Shown: positions 1 through 11,686 of the stretch, piece by piece
Numbering within the stretch: the first letter of the stretch is position 1
Layout of the letters: every line of letters starts with the position of its first letter
Assembly: GCA_030271035.1 (NCBI GenBank)
Contig: JAMBUN010000200.1
Span: forward strand, 62,001 to 126,000
Direction: 5' to 3'
DNA: 64,000 nt
Source of the DNA: Microascus cirrosus
Taxonomy: Eukaryota > Ascomycota > Sordariomycetes > Microascales > Microascaceae
Position numbers and translations under genes: made by a program
The notes under the pieces: model-generated
The model's database searches: none
The model's input: the letters and a program-made list of their open reading frames with translations, nothing else
What the model was told of the DNA's origin: nothing

Positions 1-761
1 CTGGTGGAAGCTCGCACACAAGGTCCCGATCTGCCGCATCGCTGGCCATCCCGCTCTCTAGAACTCAGAGCCTGCCAGGCGTCAACGGTGCAGGCCACAT
101 CTTGTACCCTCCCCCGCTGCGGCCGGCCAGTCCGTCTCGTTCGCCAGGCTCGCCGAGCAGGGTGCGGCCACCCCGGAAGGTTGCGGACGAGGCTTTTCCG
201 CCGGACTCCCCGGTGCGGATGAGCGTTCTCGACGACTCCGACCGAAAGATGTCGGAGAGCAGCAGCTCATCAAGTTCAGCCTCGTCTTCACAAATTACCG
301 TATCCCGTCATCGACGACCTGCTTCCCCTTTCAGGCATTTCACGACCAGCAGTGCGATGCCGATTCCGTCCTCTCCCTCATACCGATCTGCCGACTCGTT
401 TCCAGGAGGATACGGCTCCCTCTCGTCCTTCGCGTCATCGTCGGTATCATCTACGCCCAGCTCTGCCCGGTCCAGGAGCCCGAGCATCTCGAGCCTCGAG
501 ACGATACCTGACTCGCCTGATGCCGAGGAAGCCGCCCTGGAGGCCGAGAGAATTGCCCGTCTAAAGGCCGACGCCGAAACTGCGGAAGGGGCGGCTGACG
601 GGTCCGATTCGGCTGACACCAAGTCGCGGAGCAGCATCGATGTCCCACCCCGTGGGCGAACGCTGAGCTTCGGTTCGTCACGGGACAAGCGCAAGAGGTG
701 GAGTGTCTGCGGAGCCGAGCGGCGCGGCGACATCGATCTTGAGACAATCTGGGAGGATTGA
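1..761 (+). CDS. Ser/Pro-rich hypothetical protein, 3' part only
   Basis: The frame is open from the left edge (position 3) to a TGA at 759-761, so this is the C-terminal part of a gene that starts outside the window. The about 250 visible residues are mostly low complexity: Pro/Ser/Arg stretches, a run of about nine serines near codon 80, many SP and RS dipeptides that could be phosphorylated, and one short Glu/Ala-rich helical segment. The end is more ordered, with basic KRKRWSVCG followed by acidic residues and a terminal WED. I see no membrane segment and no known domain. Composition fits the basic proline-rich regulatory or scaffold proteins common in filamentous fungi; function unknown. 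Confidence 0.6.
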   Translation, partial: GGSSHTRSRSAASLAIPLSRTQSLPGVNGAGHILYPPPLRPASPSRSPGSPSRVRPPRKVADEAFPPDSPVRMSVLDDSDRKMSESSSSSSSASSSQITVSRHRRPASPFRHFTTSSAMPIPSSPSYRSADSFPGGYGSLSSFASSSVSSTPSSARSRSPSISSLETIPDSPDAEEAALEAERIARLKADAETAEGAADGSDSADTKSRSSIDVPPRGRTLSFGSSRDKRKRWSVCGAERRGDIDLETIWED

Positions 762-1522
762 GTCCCAGGCCTGCGCAAGTCCCGGTGACGGTTTTACCGA
801 TCTTCCTTAACATTATAGCAATCTTTCGACTGGCCTCATCTGCCGTCACGCTCCGTTCAGCTCACTCAGGGCGGGGCCGATCTCCCTGGCCGCTTTTGAC
901 GGGCAAGAGAATTGGAGGCCACTCTTACCTCTCTTAACTCTCTGTTTCATGTTTTAGCATTGGGGTTGACCCCGCAGCATTTTAGGCGTTGGAAGGATTT
1001 ACCATCATCAATCATCCTTTGATACCCTCAGGAGATTTTCGTGTATTTATTCATCTTCTGTTGTTTTCGTTTCACGGTATCTGCATCAGGAGGCAAGGGA
1101 GTCCGCTAGTCCTTTCTCTCTTCTCGGGTGCAAAACGGATTGGAAGGCCTGGTTTTCTATGCTCGGTGTTGGAAGGGAAGGCACTCATTAAGACACAATT
1201 GACTTCAATTCGGAACTCGTCCGATACTTCACTGTTACTTGTGAGGATCTAGTTAACTGCTTTAGGTCAAGGGAATGGCAAAAGTGAAAGTGATTATATT
1301 CATGACCTCGTGAAGTTCCAATGGAGAAATAGTACAATTAAGCGAGACATAAAGAGCCAAAAGCAAATCCCCGGACACCTGCTCTCCTCCCATTACCCGT
1401 TTTGTCCTTGAGCAAAAGATCCGTTTTTCTTTCCACCTCCGCTAGACGCGATATATAGTCTTCCCTTTCTCGGGACAGAAAATGGTCTTGACGTTCTGGA
1501 AATTATTAGATGGTATAGTTTT
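762..1522. other. Intergenic, convergent 3' flanks
   Basis: This lies between the end of the plus-strand Ser-rich gene and the end of the minus-strand TRP-like gene. It is more AT-rich than the flanking exons. I see no convincing ORF or RNA gene; it probably holds the two 3' UTRs. Confidence 0.5.
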
Positions 1523-4500
1523 TTAAGATAGTCGAGATCCGGTTGACGAGAATCCCCCGCTCCGCTGAGACGAACCCCGCGTGGGCGTCCGCTTCCCGTC
1601 CCCGGAGGTCTGGCTAGACGCATATTGTGCGTCCAGCACCTCGGCCGAGCTCCCCAGCAGGTCAACTTGTGCGTCTGGCTCCACGCGGATGGTGCTGTGG
1701 TGAGGTACCATGCCGCTGGTGGGCCTCTCGACGCTTGCCTCGATGCGGTGCATGTCCATTTGGGACACGTCGTCGATGTCGAGCGACGAGAGGGAGGACT
1801 GGTGCGTCAGGCTGCCGGAGCGGTCGAAGGGGAGAGTGGGTGGCTTATTGCTCCGTGGAGGAGATGTAGGGGGCACAAGGTTGAAGGAGGGTGTGCGCGA
1901 GAGTTCGACGCCAGAGTGACGCTTCGAGCTCTTCCGGGGGATTGCCGGAGCGTCGAGGTCGCCGTCCATATCCACGTCTAGGTTGCGCGGCTCGCCACGC
2001 TCATCCAGCAGGGAGGGAGACTTCGGTGGGCCCCTCCTCTTCCCAGTCGGCGTGCCTCCCTCGTCATCCGACTCGTCGGGTCCGTTCCTGAGGTTTGACA
2101 TGGCGACAGGCGTGCCCTCCGCCTCGGGGTCATCCCGGAACCTCCCCTGCGCCTGCATGGCTGGCGGCATTCTCGCGCTCCGCACGACCTCGAACCCCTT
2201 GTTCTTTTCCTTACTCTTGCTGCTGAACAGACTCCTGAACCAGCCCTGAGCGGTTGCGACAGGTCCCGTTGGATCCGCGGGGCCCGTACCCAGCCTTCTC
2301 CCTGGACGTTCGGAGTTCAGTGCGGGTCCGCGGACACCATAGTAGAAGTCTACCTCTCTCGTGGAGTAGTCGGTCCTTGGTGCTAAGTTGATCGGCACAG
2401 AGCCGTGTAGTGCTGGCGTCGCGCCCCGTTGAAGGCCGGCGGCGAGGTCGCTTGGGTCGCCCAACGGTCCACCGCTTTGGCTCAGGTGGGCAGAATCTGC
2501 AACTGATGCGCGGTTATCCTGACTAGCTATTGACTCGCCCATGGTCCCCTGCCTCTTTCTCGGCGGCCTGTAGTACGGGTCAGATGCGTCAGCGGTCACC
2601 ACCCGCGGAGGTCGGTTCGCTGAGGTAGGGGACCCCAGGAAGGAGAACTGGCTCGTGTCCCCAGGGGTGGTAGGTGTAAAGGAGCTGCCCGGTGCCGCGG
2701 GGTAGATGTCGAGACTATCAACAGCCGAGGATGATCTCTGGTGCTTAATGTTCATGAGACCACCAATACTGGCGTTGGACCCGCTCCTGACATGTCCGCT
2801 GGGCATTATGTAGCCCTGCTTCGAATGTTGATCTGCATCAAGCATCGCCGACGTCGAGAGTTGGCTGTGCCGGGACGGCCCGTGGTGACGTCGCGTCATA
2901 CGCCTTGAGAGCTGGCGCATGCCGAAGATCTTGGACAATCCGCCTCGGGTAAGCCCCCTGGCATCGTCGCCTCCAGCGCCGAGGAGTCGCGCAACAACCT
3001 CGACTAGGGTCTGAATCGCATTCAAAAGGAAACCAAACACGATCACTATTCCGTGGATGGCCAAGATCACATAGCCGATCCAGCCTTTCGGCCCTTCCGT
3101 GACACCTAATGATGGTGCAAAAGCAATCATAAGCAGGACCGTTACCAGACGGAGAATGGAGAATAAGGAGTGGTAGGCGTTCATCGAGGTCTCGTAGTGA
3201 AAGGGTCGGAAATAGATTAGAGTCAGGAGTTGGACGACCTCAGCAGTCGCTAGAATCGCTATCTGAGCAACGCCTGATATCTGCAGGCCACCGATGGCAA
3301 CCCCCCGCATTATAGCTAGAACAATGGGTACCAGGGCAAAGCCAGCGGCCTCGTCGGTGTAAGTATTATATAGTGGTCCATACGTCAGCACGGTGGATAA
3401 GTCGTCGAAGAGCTCCGATCGAGGTTGGGCGCGAGTGATGATGCGGAGCAGCCAAACGGCAAAAACTACTATCGCCACTAGAGTGACAACAGCTAGTGCC
3501 ACCGAATAGGCCGGGGAGTCGCCGGCAACGGCAAGTTGGAATATCGAAAGTGTCGTAAGAGGCAGCAGGAAGAAGTGGAGTGCGATCCGGACAATATTCC
3601 CTAGGGAAAATGGCACATTCTTGGACCGGAGATCTTCCTCAGGGATACTGCGAATATACCGGTAGACCCAGCGAACGACGAACCCCAGCTGTGTCAGTAC
3701 GAGGATGGAACCGATGACAACGAGCAGCCAGATCATCATGCCAGGCCACACATCTTCAACCTCACCCAAGCCCACTAGCTGGCTGTAGCGGCCAAGGCCA
3801 AGGGTGCTGTTCGTGACGTAGATCCCGTCCGTCAAGCTCTGCCGACCCGTGTCGTTGCTCACAAAGCTTTGGTTGAACATCAAGGTCGACCAGGAGACCT
3901 GGCTTGTGACGGGCTGGTAGAAGCCGGGGTAGCTGAGCGATAGACCTCCAGTTAGGGCGGCAAACTGGATGTACTGCAGACAATCGCCGAAGCCCGGAGT
4001 TACTAAACGGAGCAAGTCCACATCTCGTCCGTGATTTGACGACCACATGAAGATATCAGTTGTTCCCCAGGGGCTGTACACGGCGGCTAACACAGTTGCG
4101 ACGCCCACAAAAAGGAGGGCGGCAAAGGGTAGGAAGGTGAGCATCCAAGCGATACCGCCCAGGTCCGGGGTCACAGGAGCCGAGATACATCCTATATTCG
4201 TCCGGTCGTCGTCCCCATTAATTATAAGAAAGTTAACAGCGAAGGTGGTAAAAGAGTAAGAGGAGAAAAATTCATGGGTGAGAGTAAAGTGAGGGAGGGC
4301 ATCGGGAATGGTCCTGTGATCATGAACGTTAGCGCCAGGAGTGACGATATGAGGAGGAGAGCCAGATGCGTGGGTACACATGATCATGTTCACTTACATC
4401 CCCGTTGTATCAAGCACGGGCCCCAGAGGGCATTTCCCATTAAGGCCATCGTTGCAGAAGTCGGCAAGGCTGCGATAAGGCTCGTAGGTAAGGACGTTGA

Positions 4501-4822
4501 CCCTCCGGATGAGGGTTGTTGCTTTGGGGTTGTCACTGTTGGGATTGGGCTGCCGTTCGATCTCGCCTCCCGACACGTTCCCCCAAGCCGTAACCCGAAG
4601 GCCGTGGCTCTCATTTTCGGTGTCGAACACAGCATCGACGTACAGGGGTTCAAATTGTAACCGCCTAGGTTCATGTTCTTTATAGTTCGTGGGTAAGCAG
4701 TTGTCGAAGCTGACTCTGGCAGCTTGGGCTGGGTGGGCCAGTAAGCCGGCGAGCATGAAGAGTAACGCGGCAAAGAGGGATCGAGTAGGGAGTCGTCGTA
4801 AGCGGGTCGAGCTCGGCAACAT
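1523..4822 (-). CDS. TRP-like ion channel / FLC-type membrane protein with ML-like domain
   Basis: Model complement(join(1523..4313,4398..4822)), about 1071 aa. Exon 1 gives a signal peptide (LFAALLFMLAGLLAHPAQA) and the start of an ML-like lipid-binding domain (FDNCLPTNY..., LADFCNDG). The 84-bp intron has GTAAGT, GCTAAC and ATCACAG and joins the frame exactly. Exon 2 finishes the ML domain (FFSSYSFTTFAV, NIGCISAPVTPDLGG) and carries about nine hydrophobic helices, the TRP-like domain of fungal FLC/Pkd2 proteins. A long Ser/Pro-rich cytoplasmic tail follows. Family members act in the ER, Golgi or plasma membrane in FAD or calcium transport and cell-wall integrity; which role applies here cannot be read from sequence. 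I chose the Met at 4822 because it stands directly before the signal peptide; an in-frame Met at 4900 is possible. Confidence 0.88.
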
Positions 4823-7800
4823 CGCAATCGGCCTTCGACCGGTCTTCAGGCCACTGCCAGTTGTGACCAAGTCGGATAGGGCAGGTTGTCGGGCCTTCAT
4901 CGTCGCGGGTGGAATCGGTGACAGCACGGTCGTGGTTCCATGGCGGACGGATATACCAGATTTCCGGGCTGACACGCAATCGGATGGCGGGAGATCATGC
5001 CACGGGGGGCCATGAGTTCGCATGGTTGAGAGGACGTCGAGCGCAGCGGGCCCTGTTTCGACAGACCATGAACGATGGTATAGACGACGCGAGCGGAAGG
5101 CTGCTAAATCGGCATCTTGGGACGGTGGCTCTCGCGGACTCGGCGAAACGAGAGAAGGTCGGCTGGCGCTGGAATAGAGGGCAACGGACGAGCGCGGGCG
5201 AGGCCAGGCAATGAGACGCGCGGGCGCCTTCCAGAAGCTCTTCCAACGAACGCCTGGGAAGAGGGATGTGGAAAGGGAATGCAGGTCAACGAGTGTGTCG
5301 ATGGATGAGACTTTGCCTGGTTGGGACGGAGTTCTCGGTCAGGGTACAAAGAATCATGGATCTTCGTGCGTTAGGCCAGCCACGAATGGACTACTTATTA
5401 TACAAGTTATTAATGTATACAGCCTTATTATACATGCGGTAAGAATACTTCCTTAGGCAGGACTAGCTCGTACCATTTAGTACCCGCTGGTGGCGGAGCT
5501 GCGGCAGGAAATTATTATTCGTTCGCGCCAGGAGCAACCGCGCCCTGATTTGCTGGTGTAGCGGTGGCACAGCAGCGTCTCCCCCAAACTTGTCATCCTT
5601 CGCAGGCCCGACAACTCAGCAGGCAAAAAAAAAGAGAGGCGAACTTGGGGGGGCGCCAACCTTCTGATTTGGAGAAGGTCCTGTGGTTCTCGATGGCTGG
5701 CAGCAGTGTTCGGGAGCACGGGATACTGTCCGTTGCACGAGACGGACACAACTGCTTGCACAGAGCACAACTGCATACCGCGTATCCACCCTCTCATACC
5801 GTCTGCCCCAAGGCACAGACTTTGGGGCTGGGGCTGAAACGGACCTCCAGCGGACGTGGCGTCCCCCTTCCCCCGATGGTGTGCACGGGGGGGAAGCTCA
5901 CAGGGCTGGGAGCGGGGACAGCTGCTCTGACGTACTTGAACGCGGAATATCGGGTTCAGGCCGCTGCCCTGTGCTCGACAGTCGCCCAGCCTCAACTACT
6001 ATCACTGGAAACAGCATACCTCTTTCATCGCAGGAACACGGGTAATCAGGACTCAACATCGGTTGCCGATGTCAGCTCGCTCCCGCGCTATCGGGCGATC
6101 GCGGCGATCAGAGTGCCCATCCCCGAAAAGGCTCCCCCCTCCCGGGGCCAGCCGGCCTACCTATGAGCTGCGCTCTTGGCAGCCCCATCGCCGAAGCATA
6201 TTATTCGCTTCCAGTAGTACGAGATTTGAGTCGTATTACGAGGTGAGAGCGCCTTGAACGCTGATGAAGGCTCCTTGGCAGTGTAGAAGTCCCCCCCTTC
6301 CAGGCCGAGGCCCGCGGTTTCCCCAACAAGCCACGGCGTCTCAGACCCCGTCGTACGAACAGAAGTCTTGCTCACTCATACGCTGCCTTGCGAGAGTCGG
6401 TGGGTCCCAAGCTTACAAGTGAAGCGTGCATGAAAACGAAACACAGGTTTCCTTGAAAACCGCCCCTGAAGCCGGGCCAGAGGGGACGATCCGTCTTATC
6501 AGACCCGGGTTAATGCCCACCCCAATTCATGATCCCGTCGTCTCCCACGACCGCGTCGGCGCTGGATCTCCAAGCACTGGCAGGCCCCTTAACCAATCGC
6601 CAGGCCTCACACGGCAACACCAGAATGCTCAGCCCCCGTCTTGGAGCCGACATATTTAAAAATAGCGCAGCCCGTCGCGCGGCTCGTCGGCCCCACAGCG
6701 TCCGCACTTGCAGCAGCCGTCAAACGGCACTACCGAGACGCGGGCGGATCGTGTTGCTTTGGCTTGCCGCGGAACGATGTGTCATGATATAGACGGACAG
6801 GTTGTGGAAACGGGTATCGCCCTTTCAGGCTTTTGTGTGCAACCTGTAACCGTAACGGTCGAGAGAGACACGCACATGGGATGTTCATCCCACAAAATCC
6901 CACTTTGCGCGTTCCTGGTCCACCCCCGTGACCCACGCCGTCGCCCGAACGACCTTCACAAAAAATTCCTCAAAGCAGACCCGCTGAGGCAGCCGAAACG
7001 CGCTCTTGCAAGTCCGCCGCCAGAGACCGCCGTGAAAGGACAGAAACTCTCCGAATGACACAACCCCTATGTATCCCACCTGCGCGGCCCAAGCCAAGGC
7101 CCGATCTCCCACGCGAGCCCAGCCACCACATGAATACGAGCCCAAAGAGGCCCGCGTCACACGTCATCATCCTCCATTAACAGATGATCCACTTCGGTCG
7201 TCCCACCTGTCAAAGGAGACTACAGGCGCCGCTTGAGGGCTAAATCGTGACTAGCAAAGACGCTATTGGGTTCTCTCTTCCACTTCAACCCTTTCCTCTT
7301 CCAAGACCGCCCTATTGGGTGAGGCTTGATGTCAGACTTGGAGACAAAGCCTCCTTGGACTCTCGGGCGAGGACCCAAGGAAGTGAGGTTAGCCGCAGGA
7401 AAACAAGTCCCTATTCGTACGCGGGTCACGGGAGATCGTGGTTAAAGCGTCTTTTCTCTTCACTGCGACAGTTCCTGGGTGCGATGGTGAGATCGTGAAA
7501 GACAGCAGTTTTTAAATACGAGAATCCCGGGCCCCCGACCCGGGACAGGCCCCAACAAAGTAACAGGGCCGATGCCATGTCGTCCCGGATTCACCCTTTA
7601 CAAGTAGCTTACCCTGGTGCATCTCTTGACATTTCTAGCCTTCGCCACAGGCGTAAATACGCGGATCCGGGCTTCTTTCTCAGGGGTTCGCCCCATAATA
7701 AGAGTTCCCGTCGCATATCTTGAGATTTTGACTTGCGTCACTTCTTCTTGGCCTTCGCATACGAGCCCTGCTAGTATAAACATCGAGTCTCTAGTCGCAG

Positions 7801-8079
7801 AGATTGGACGAGCGCTGGCCAGGGGAGGGGACCGAAAGCTTGGCTATGCAACCCCCAGACGGTCCGTGGATATTAATGTCATCGAACACGCTAGACGCCA
7901 TAAAGCCGGAATTAACGGATAGGATAGTACTGTTTCTGTCCTGGCTTGACCCGTTGGGGTCCTCTATATTCCACTTCGCAATCAACCATTGTGAGTAGAA
8001 AAAGACAAAGTTCCTCGCAGTACCCACCAGCCTCCCTCTTCCCGTCAGATGGCTCCTGGTCCACAATGCCCGTCAACAC
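4823..8079. other. Gene-poor region of about 3.3 kb
   Basis: This holds the promoter and 5' UTR of the TRP-like gene at its left end and the 3' flank of MLH2 at its right. ORFs of 60-200 codons occur in several frames, but all overlap each other, lack splice-linked partners and read as unrelated random peptides. I found no tRNA box pair, terminal repeat or transposase remnant. Confidence 0.4.
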
Positions 8080-10674
8080 CTACCCACAAGATTTCCCTTT
8101 CAACTGACCCCACAGATTCAGTCCCAAATCATACTCTCTCCCAGTATTTTTCTGTGTCCACTCGCTGCACACAGTATGGAGCCGAGTCTGTACGTCTGCT
8201 GCGCCCTCAAAGTCATCGGGCAGCCCCGGCTGGCAAGCGCCCATGGATACATAGTTGTCAAAATGGACAAGATCGAGCACTCCGGGACGAAGGTTAGCGT
8301 GGCTCGTGGAAATAACCAGAGCAACCATATGCATCTCCAGCTCCACCGGAATCGTTTCCAGAGGCAGGAGGTTCATCCGTCTCAGCACCTTTCCCGCCCT
8401 TCTATCCCTAGACATCGACCTTCCATCCCCCAAAGTACTCGTATCATTGATTCCTACGCTAGCCGCGGGCAGATGGCCATTCATGTCCGTCTCCCCTCTT
8501 GCGAAGATATCAGTGGCCACGGGGAATGCCGGGCTGCCTAACGGCTTCGGAATGCCCGGCTCTAGCGTAAGCTCGAGCGCCCTTGGATTCACCGTTCTCA
8601 TGTACGAGTCCTCGTACAACCCATACACAACTTCATGCTCGTCATGCTCCGGAAGGGAGACTTCGCAGTCGGCAAATCGCGCCTGTTGCTGGCCTTCTCG
8701 GAGGCGAACTTGCGGATGAGAAGCGTGTAGTCGGCGAACTAGCGGAGCTGACATTGTAGGCTGCTTGAGTCGAAGCAGAGGGTTTCTCTGACGCGGATTG
8801 CGCCCCTTGGACGATGGGGGAGTCAAGAGTACGCCCTCCGTCCGCGGTGCCTTCATTTCAGGGGGAGTACATATGATAACTCTATCCCGAGGGGTGTCAG
8901 GGCTGGGACTGCTTGGGAACATGGACCTAGAACGGGCAAGCCCTGGGCCACCTGGAAGAATTGGGTCGACTTCCTCGGTTTTCAAGTCAAAGGCCGAGTT
9001 AGTTGGAAACCTCCCCGGGTTGTAACATGGCTGCGAGCTGGTCTTCGTGCCTTCGACAGCAATTGTCCCTGGATTCGGAGTATTAGCCGCAGGTGTCGTG
9101 GAACCGGGAAGTTGAGTGCTATCCTGCTGCGGCTCCTTCAAGGTGGCACGCAATGAAGGATTGGTCTCGACTTGTCCCTTGTCGGCGTCGATTTTCTTGC
9201 CATGCTTCTGGCCTCGTTGAATTGCTGCACTCCGTAGCTGATCAATAACCGAGACCGCAGTAGACTGCGGCAATCTATCATCGTCGCATGGATTTGACAT
9301 GTCAATAAGCCATGTAGTGTCGGGTTCAACATCGTCATCCTCCGGAATGGAGACCGTGTCTTCCATTTCAGACCAGGAAATCGGCTGACGGGTGTCATCA
9401 GAATCACGCTCGAGGTTGACTCTCGAGCTGCTACCTAGAGACCGCAGTGAGCTAGCCTGGTTCACCGATCTCTCGTCCCTAATGGCAAAGCACTCAAGAA
9501 GCTGGAGGTCTCCTGGCAACAGTCCGTCAAGTCCCTCATCATCGCTTCCGCCCGGTAGAACCGCCCTCTCGACTATCGGGTAGTTGGTTTCCAAGAGACT
9601 TTCTATCACTTTCAACACGCGGGATTCATCCGTGAACAGAACCTCATCCTTGGCAGGAGATACATTGATGTCATAGCTCCCAGGCGGACATCGAATGTCG
9701 ACTTGGATAAAAATATTCGAGACATGCCGTTTCATGTCTCGATGACAATAAAAGGAGTCGAAGTGTGCCTTGAACGCAGCCACAATTTTCTTCATAGTCC
9801 CACGTCTATGTGTCATTGGGCGTCCATCCACCGAGATGAACGGCCCCCTTTTGCAAATCTTAGAGAGATCGGCGTCTTGTTGGGGCAAGAAGGCGTCAAC
9901 TACTACCCCGGGTACCGCATCATCCGTCAGCTCTTTGATGAGCCTGTTGGCAGGAGACGACGCCGGCTCATTCAGGGTAATATTGGTGTACTGAGCGGCA
10001 GTTTCCTTACCCAGGACCTGAAAAGCAGCCTCCCGGACCGTTGGAACCCCAACTGGAGAATAACTCCACGGCGTCTTGTTGTCGCCAAGGATTCCAAACG
10101 AAAGTCGAATTCGGGGCCGGGCTAGAGCATAGGTCTGCAATAGCTGCTTCGCGTCCGCGATTGTTTTCTGGATGTTGTCGGTGGTGATCTTTCTCCTAAC
10201 GGGCATGCTTGCAAACAAGTTTTGGACTCGAACAGTGGTCCCAACCGCCGCTGGGACAAGGTCATGCTTTTTGATGCCTCCCGCTTTCGGCTCAATGTAG
10301 ACGCGGTGTCCAACTTTTTCCTGAGCTGTGCGAGTGGTGATGACGACTTCAGCAAAGGAATTCGCAGCAGCAAGTGCCTCGCCCCTGAAGCCGAGACTCG
10401 TCGCCCCGACCCGCGGAAGATCCTGGAACGCCCTCAGCTTGCTGGTGTGGGCCCGGCGCCCAAGAGCATCAAAATCATCCTGATGGATGCCAACGCCATC
10501 GTCCTCCACTTCGATTTGGTTCACCCCATTACGCGCCATCTGAACCTTCACGGAACTCGCCTTGGCATCAATGGCATTGTCCACCAACTCCTTGATGAGT
10601 GATAAGGGGGTGACAACTAGAGCGGACGCCCGAAGCAAGAGGGCCGTCTCCTCCCCGAGAGGATGAATAGCCAT
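8080..10674 (-). CDS. MLH2: MutL-family mismatch repair protein, MLH2 (PMS1-human) type
   Basis: One exon, 864 aa. The N-terminal GHKL ATPase is complete: ELVDNAIDA at about 29-37, DDGVG at 58-62, GFRGEAL at 95-101. The transducer domain follows (FISVDGRP, DVSPAKDE-like NVSPAKDEV). The usual IAAGEV is replaced by SALVVTP, which I recall as typical of fungal Mlh2 rather than Mlh1, Pms1 or Mlh3. The middle (about 380-690) is a low-complexity linker and the last about 120 residues are a short C-terminal dimerisation region. I see no DQHAxxERxxxE metal-binding endonuclease motif. Mlh2 pairs with Mlh1 as an accessory factor limiting gene-conversion tracts and helping frameshift repair in the nucleus. 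The neighbour SRRM1 lies upstream on the same strand. Confidence 0.88.
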   Translation of the reverse strand: MAIHPLGEETALLLRASALVVTPLSLIKELVDNAIDAKASSVKVQMARNGVNQIEVEDDGVGIHQDDFDALGRRAHTSKLRAFQDLPRVGATSLGFRGEALAAANSFAEVVITTRTAQEKVGHRVYIEPKAGGIKKHDLVPAAVGTTVRVQNLFASMPVRRKITTDNIQKTIADAKQLLQTYALARPRIRLSFGILGDNKTPWSYSPVGVPTVREAAFQVLGKETAAQYTNITLNEPASSPANRLIKELTDDAVPGVVVDAFLPQQDADLSKICKRGPFISVDGRPMTHRRGTMKKIVAAFKAHFDSFYCHRDMKRHVSNIFIQVDIRCPPGSYDINVSPAKDEVLFTDESRVLKVIESLLETNYPIVERAVLPGGSDDEGLDGLLPGDLQLLECFAIRDERSVNQASSLRSLGSSSRVNLERDSDDTRQPISWSEMEDTVSIPEDDDVEPDTTWLIDMSNPCDDDRLPQSTAVSVIDQLRSAAIQRGQKHGKKIDADKGQVETNPSLRATLKEPQQDSTQLPGSTTPAANTPNPGTIAVEGTKTSSQPCYNPGRFPTNSAFDLKTEEVDPILPGGPGLARSRSMFPSSPSPDTPRDRVIICTPPEMKAPRTEGVLLTPPSSKGRNPRQRNPLLRLKQPTMSAPLVRRLHASHPQVRLREGQQQARFADCEVSLPEHDEHEVVYGLYEDSYMRTVNPRALELTLEPGIPKPLGSPAFPVATDIFARGETDMNGHLPAASVGINDTSTLGDGRSMSRDRRAGKVLRRMNLLPLETIPVELEMHMVALVISTSHANLRPGVLDLVHFDNYVSMGACQPGLPDDFEGAADVQTRLHTVCSEWTQKNTGREYDLGLNLWGQLKGKSCG

Positions 10675-11686
10675 AGAGAAAGCCGGATGCCCGTCTGATA
10701 TAAAGCGACTGAATCATAAGTGAGGGAGGTACACAGCAATACTAGGGTATGCCGAGGCAAATACTTTGTCTGATGAAGTCGGAGTTAAAGTGCTTTCGGG
10801 GAAACGCTAGCAAAAGCAGGTATGTGAGGGTGTAAGACGATCCTCGCTACATCGTGTGGACCAGCTGGGCGATATACCTGGGATTTCTGTCGCCCCAGGC
10901 ACCAACGGTACAATGCCGTGAACTCTCAAGATCGGATGATCTCTGTTCAGAAAGTGCGTTGCGCCTGCCTAGTGTTGCCGCGACCCCAGTGGTTTCCACC
11001 GCAAGGGAAGGAGCGTGGAAGCCAGAAACCATAATAAGGAAGGTGCGCTGGAGTTGACGCTGAGGGAATCATGGCTCCGGGAAGACATCACATGGGCACC
11101 AATCTCATGGCAAGGGTGAAAGAGGTATGTTGGAAGGGATGCCAAGCCATACCTCAAAAGGTTGTGCTTGTCCACAACGCATACGGGACAAAGGGCGACA
11201 CGAGGTGGTCAGCTTTGCCCCAGTGAGGCCAACCAGCGAGGCAACAAGATATCCCAACTTTTGTAATAGTATCTAGTGACTGACATACCTCAAATTGATC
11301 AAAACGCCAAGCCATTCCATACTGGTACATCTCCCGCGACGCATCTAGGTAGTTAATCTAAACTCCAAGCTGATACATACGTGTTGTAACAATGATAATG
11401 AGAAGCAGCCTCCGCGCGGGAGGAAGGTATTATGCTGGATGCCGAGACCAACAGGACGACGGTCCTTCAAACATTGTTAGTTTCGAACTGGCAATAGGAC
11501 AATGCTTCGTGGATGTCATCTCAGCCTTTTTGTCGAATCCAGGGTTGGCATCACTTCGATTCCCCCGTCTGGGAATGGCTAGTCCACTGACCAGGCTCGT
11601 CACGACGGTCTGCGGGCGGAGCGGTTACTGCCGGAGCCAAAGCTATCAGCGGATGGATTCCGAGATCTCGCAGATGCAACAGTGTC
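10675..11686. other. MLH2 promoter region and SRRM1 3' flank
   Basis: About 1 kb between two minus-strand genes. Nothing coding is supported. It must contain the MLH2 5' UTR and promoter and the SRRM1 3' UTR. Confidence 0.4.

Noticed and set aside
5564..6166. 200-codon ORF in the first gene-poor gap
   Set aside because: No recognisable motif, overlapped by ORFs of similar length in other frames, no splice partners.
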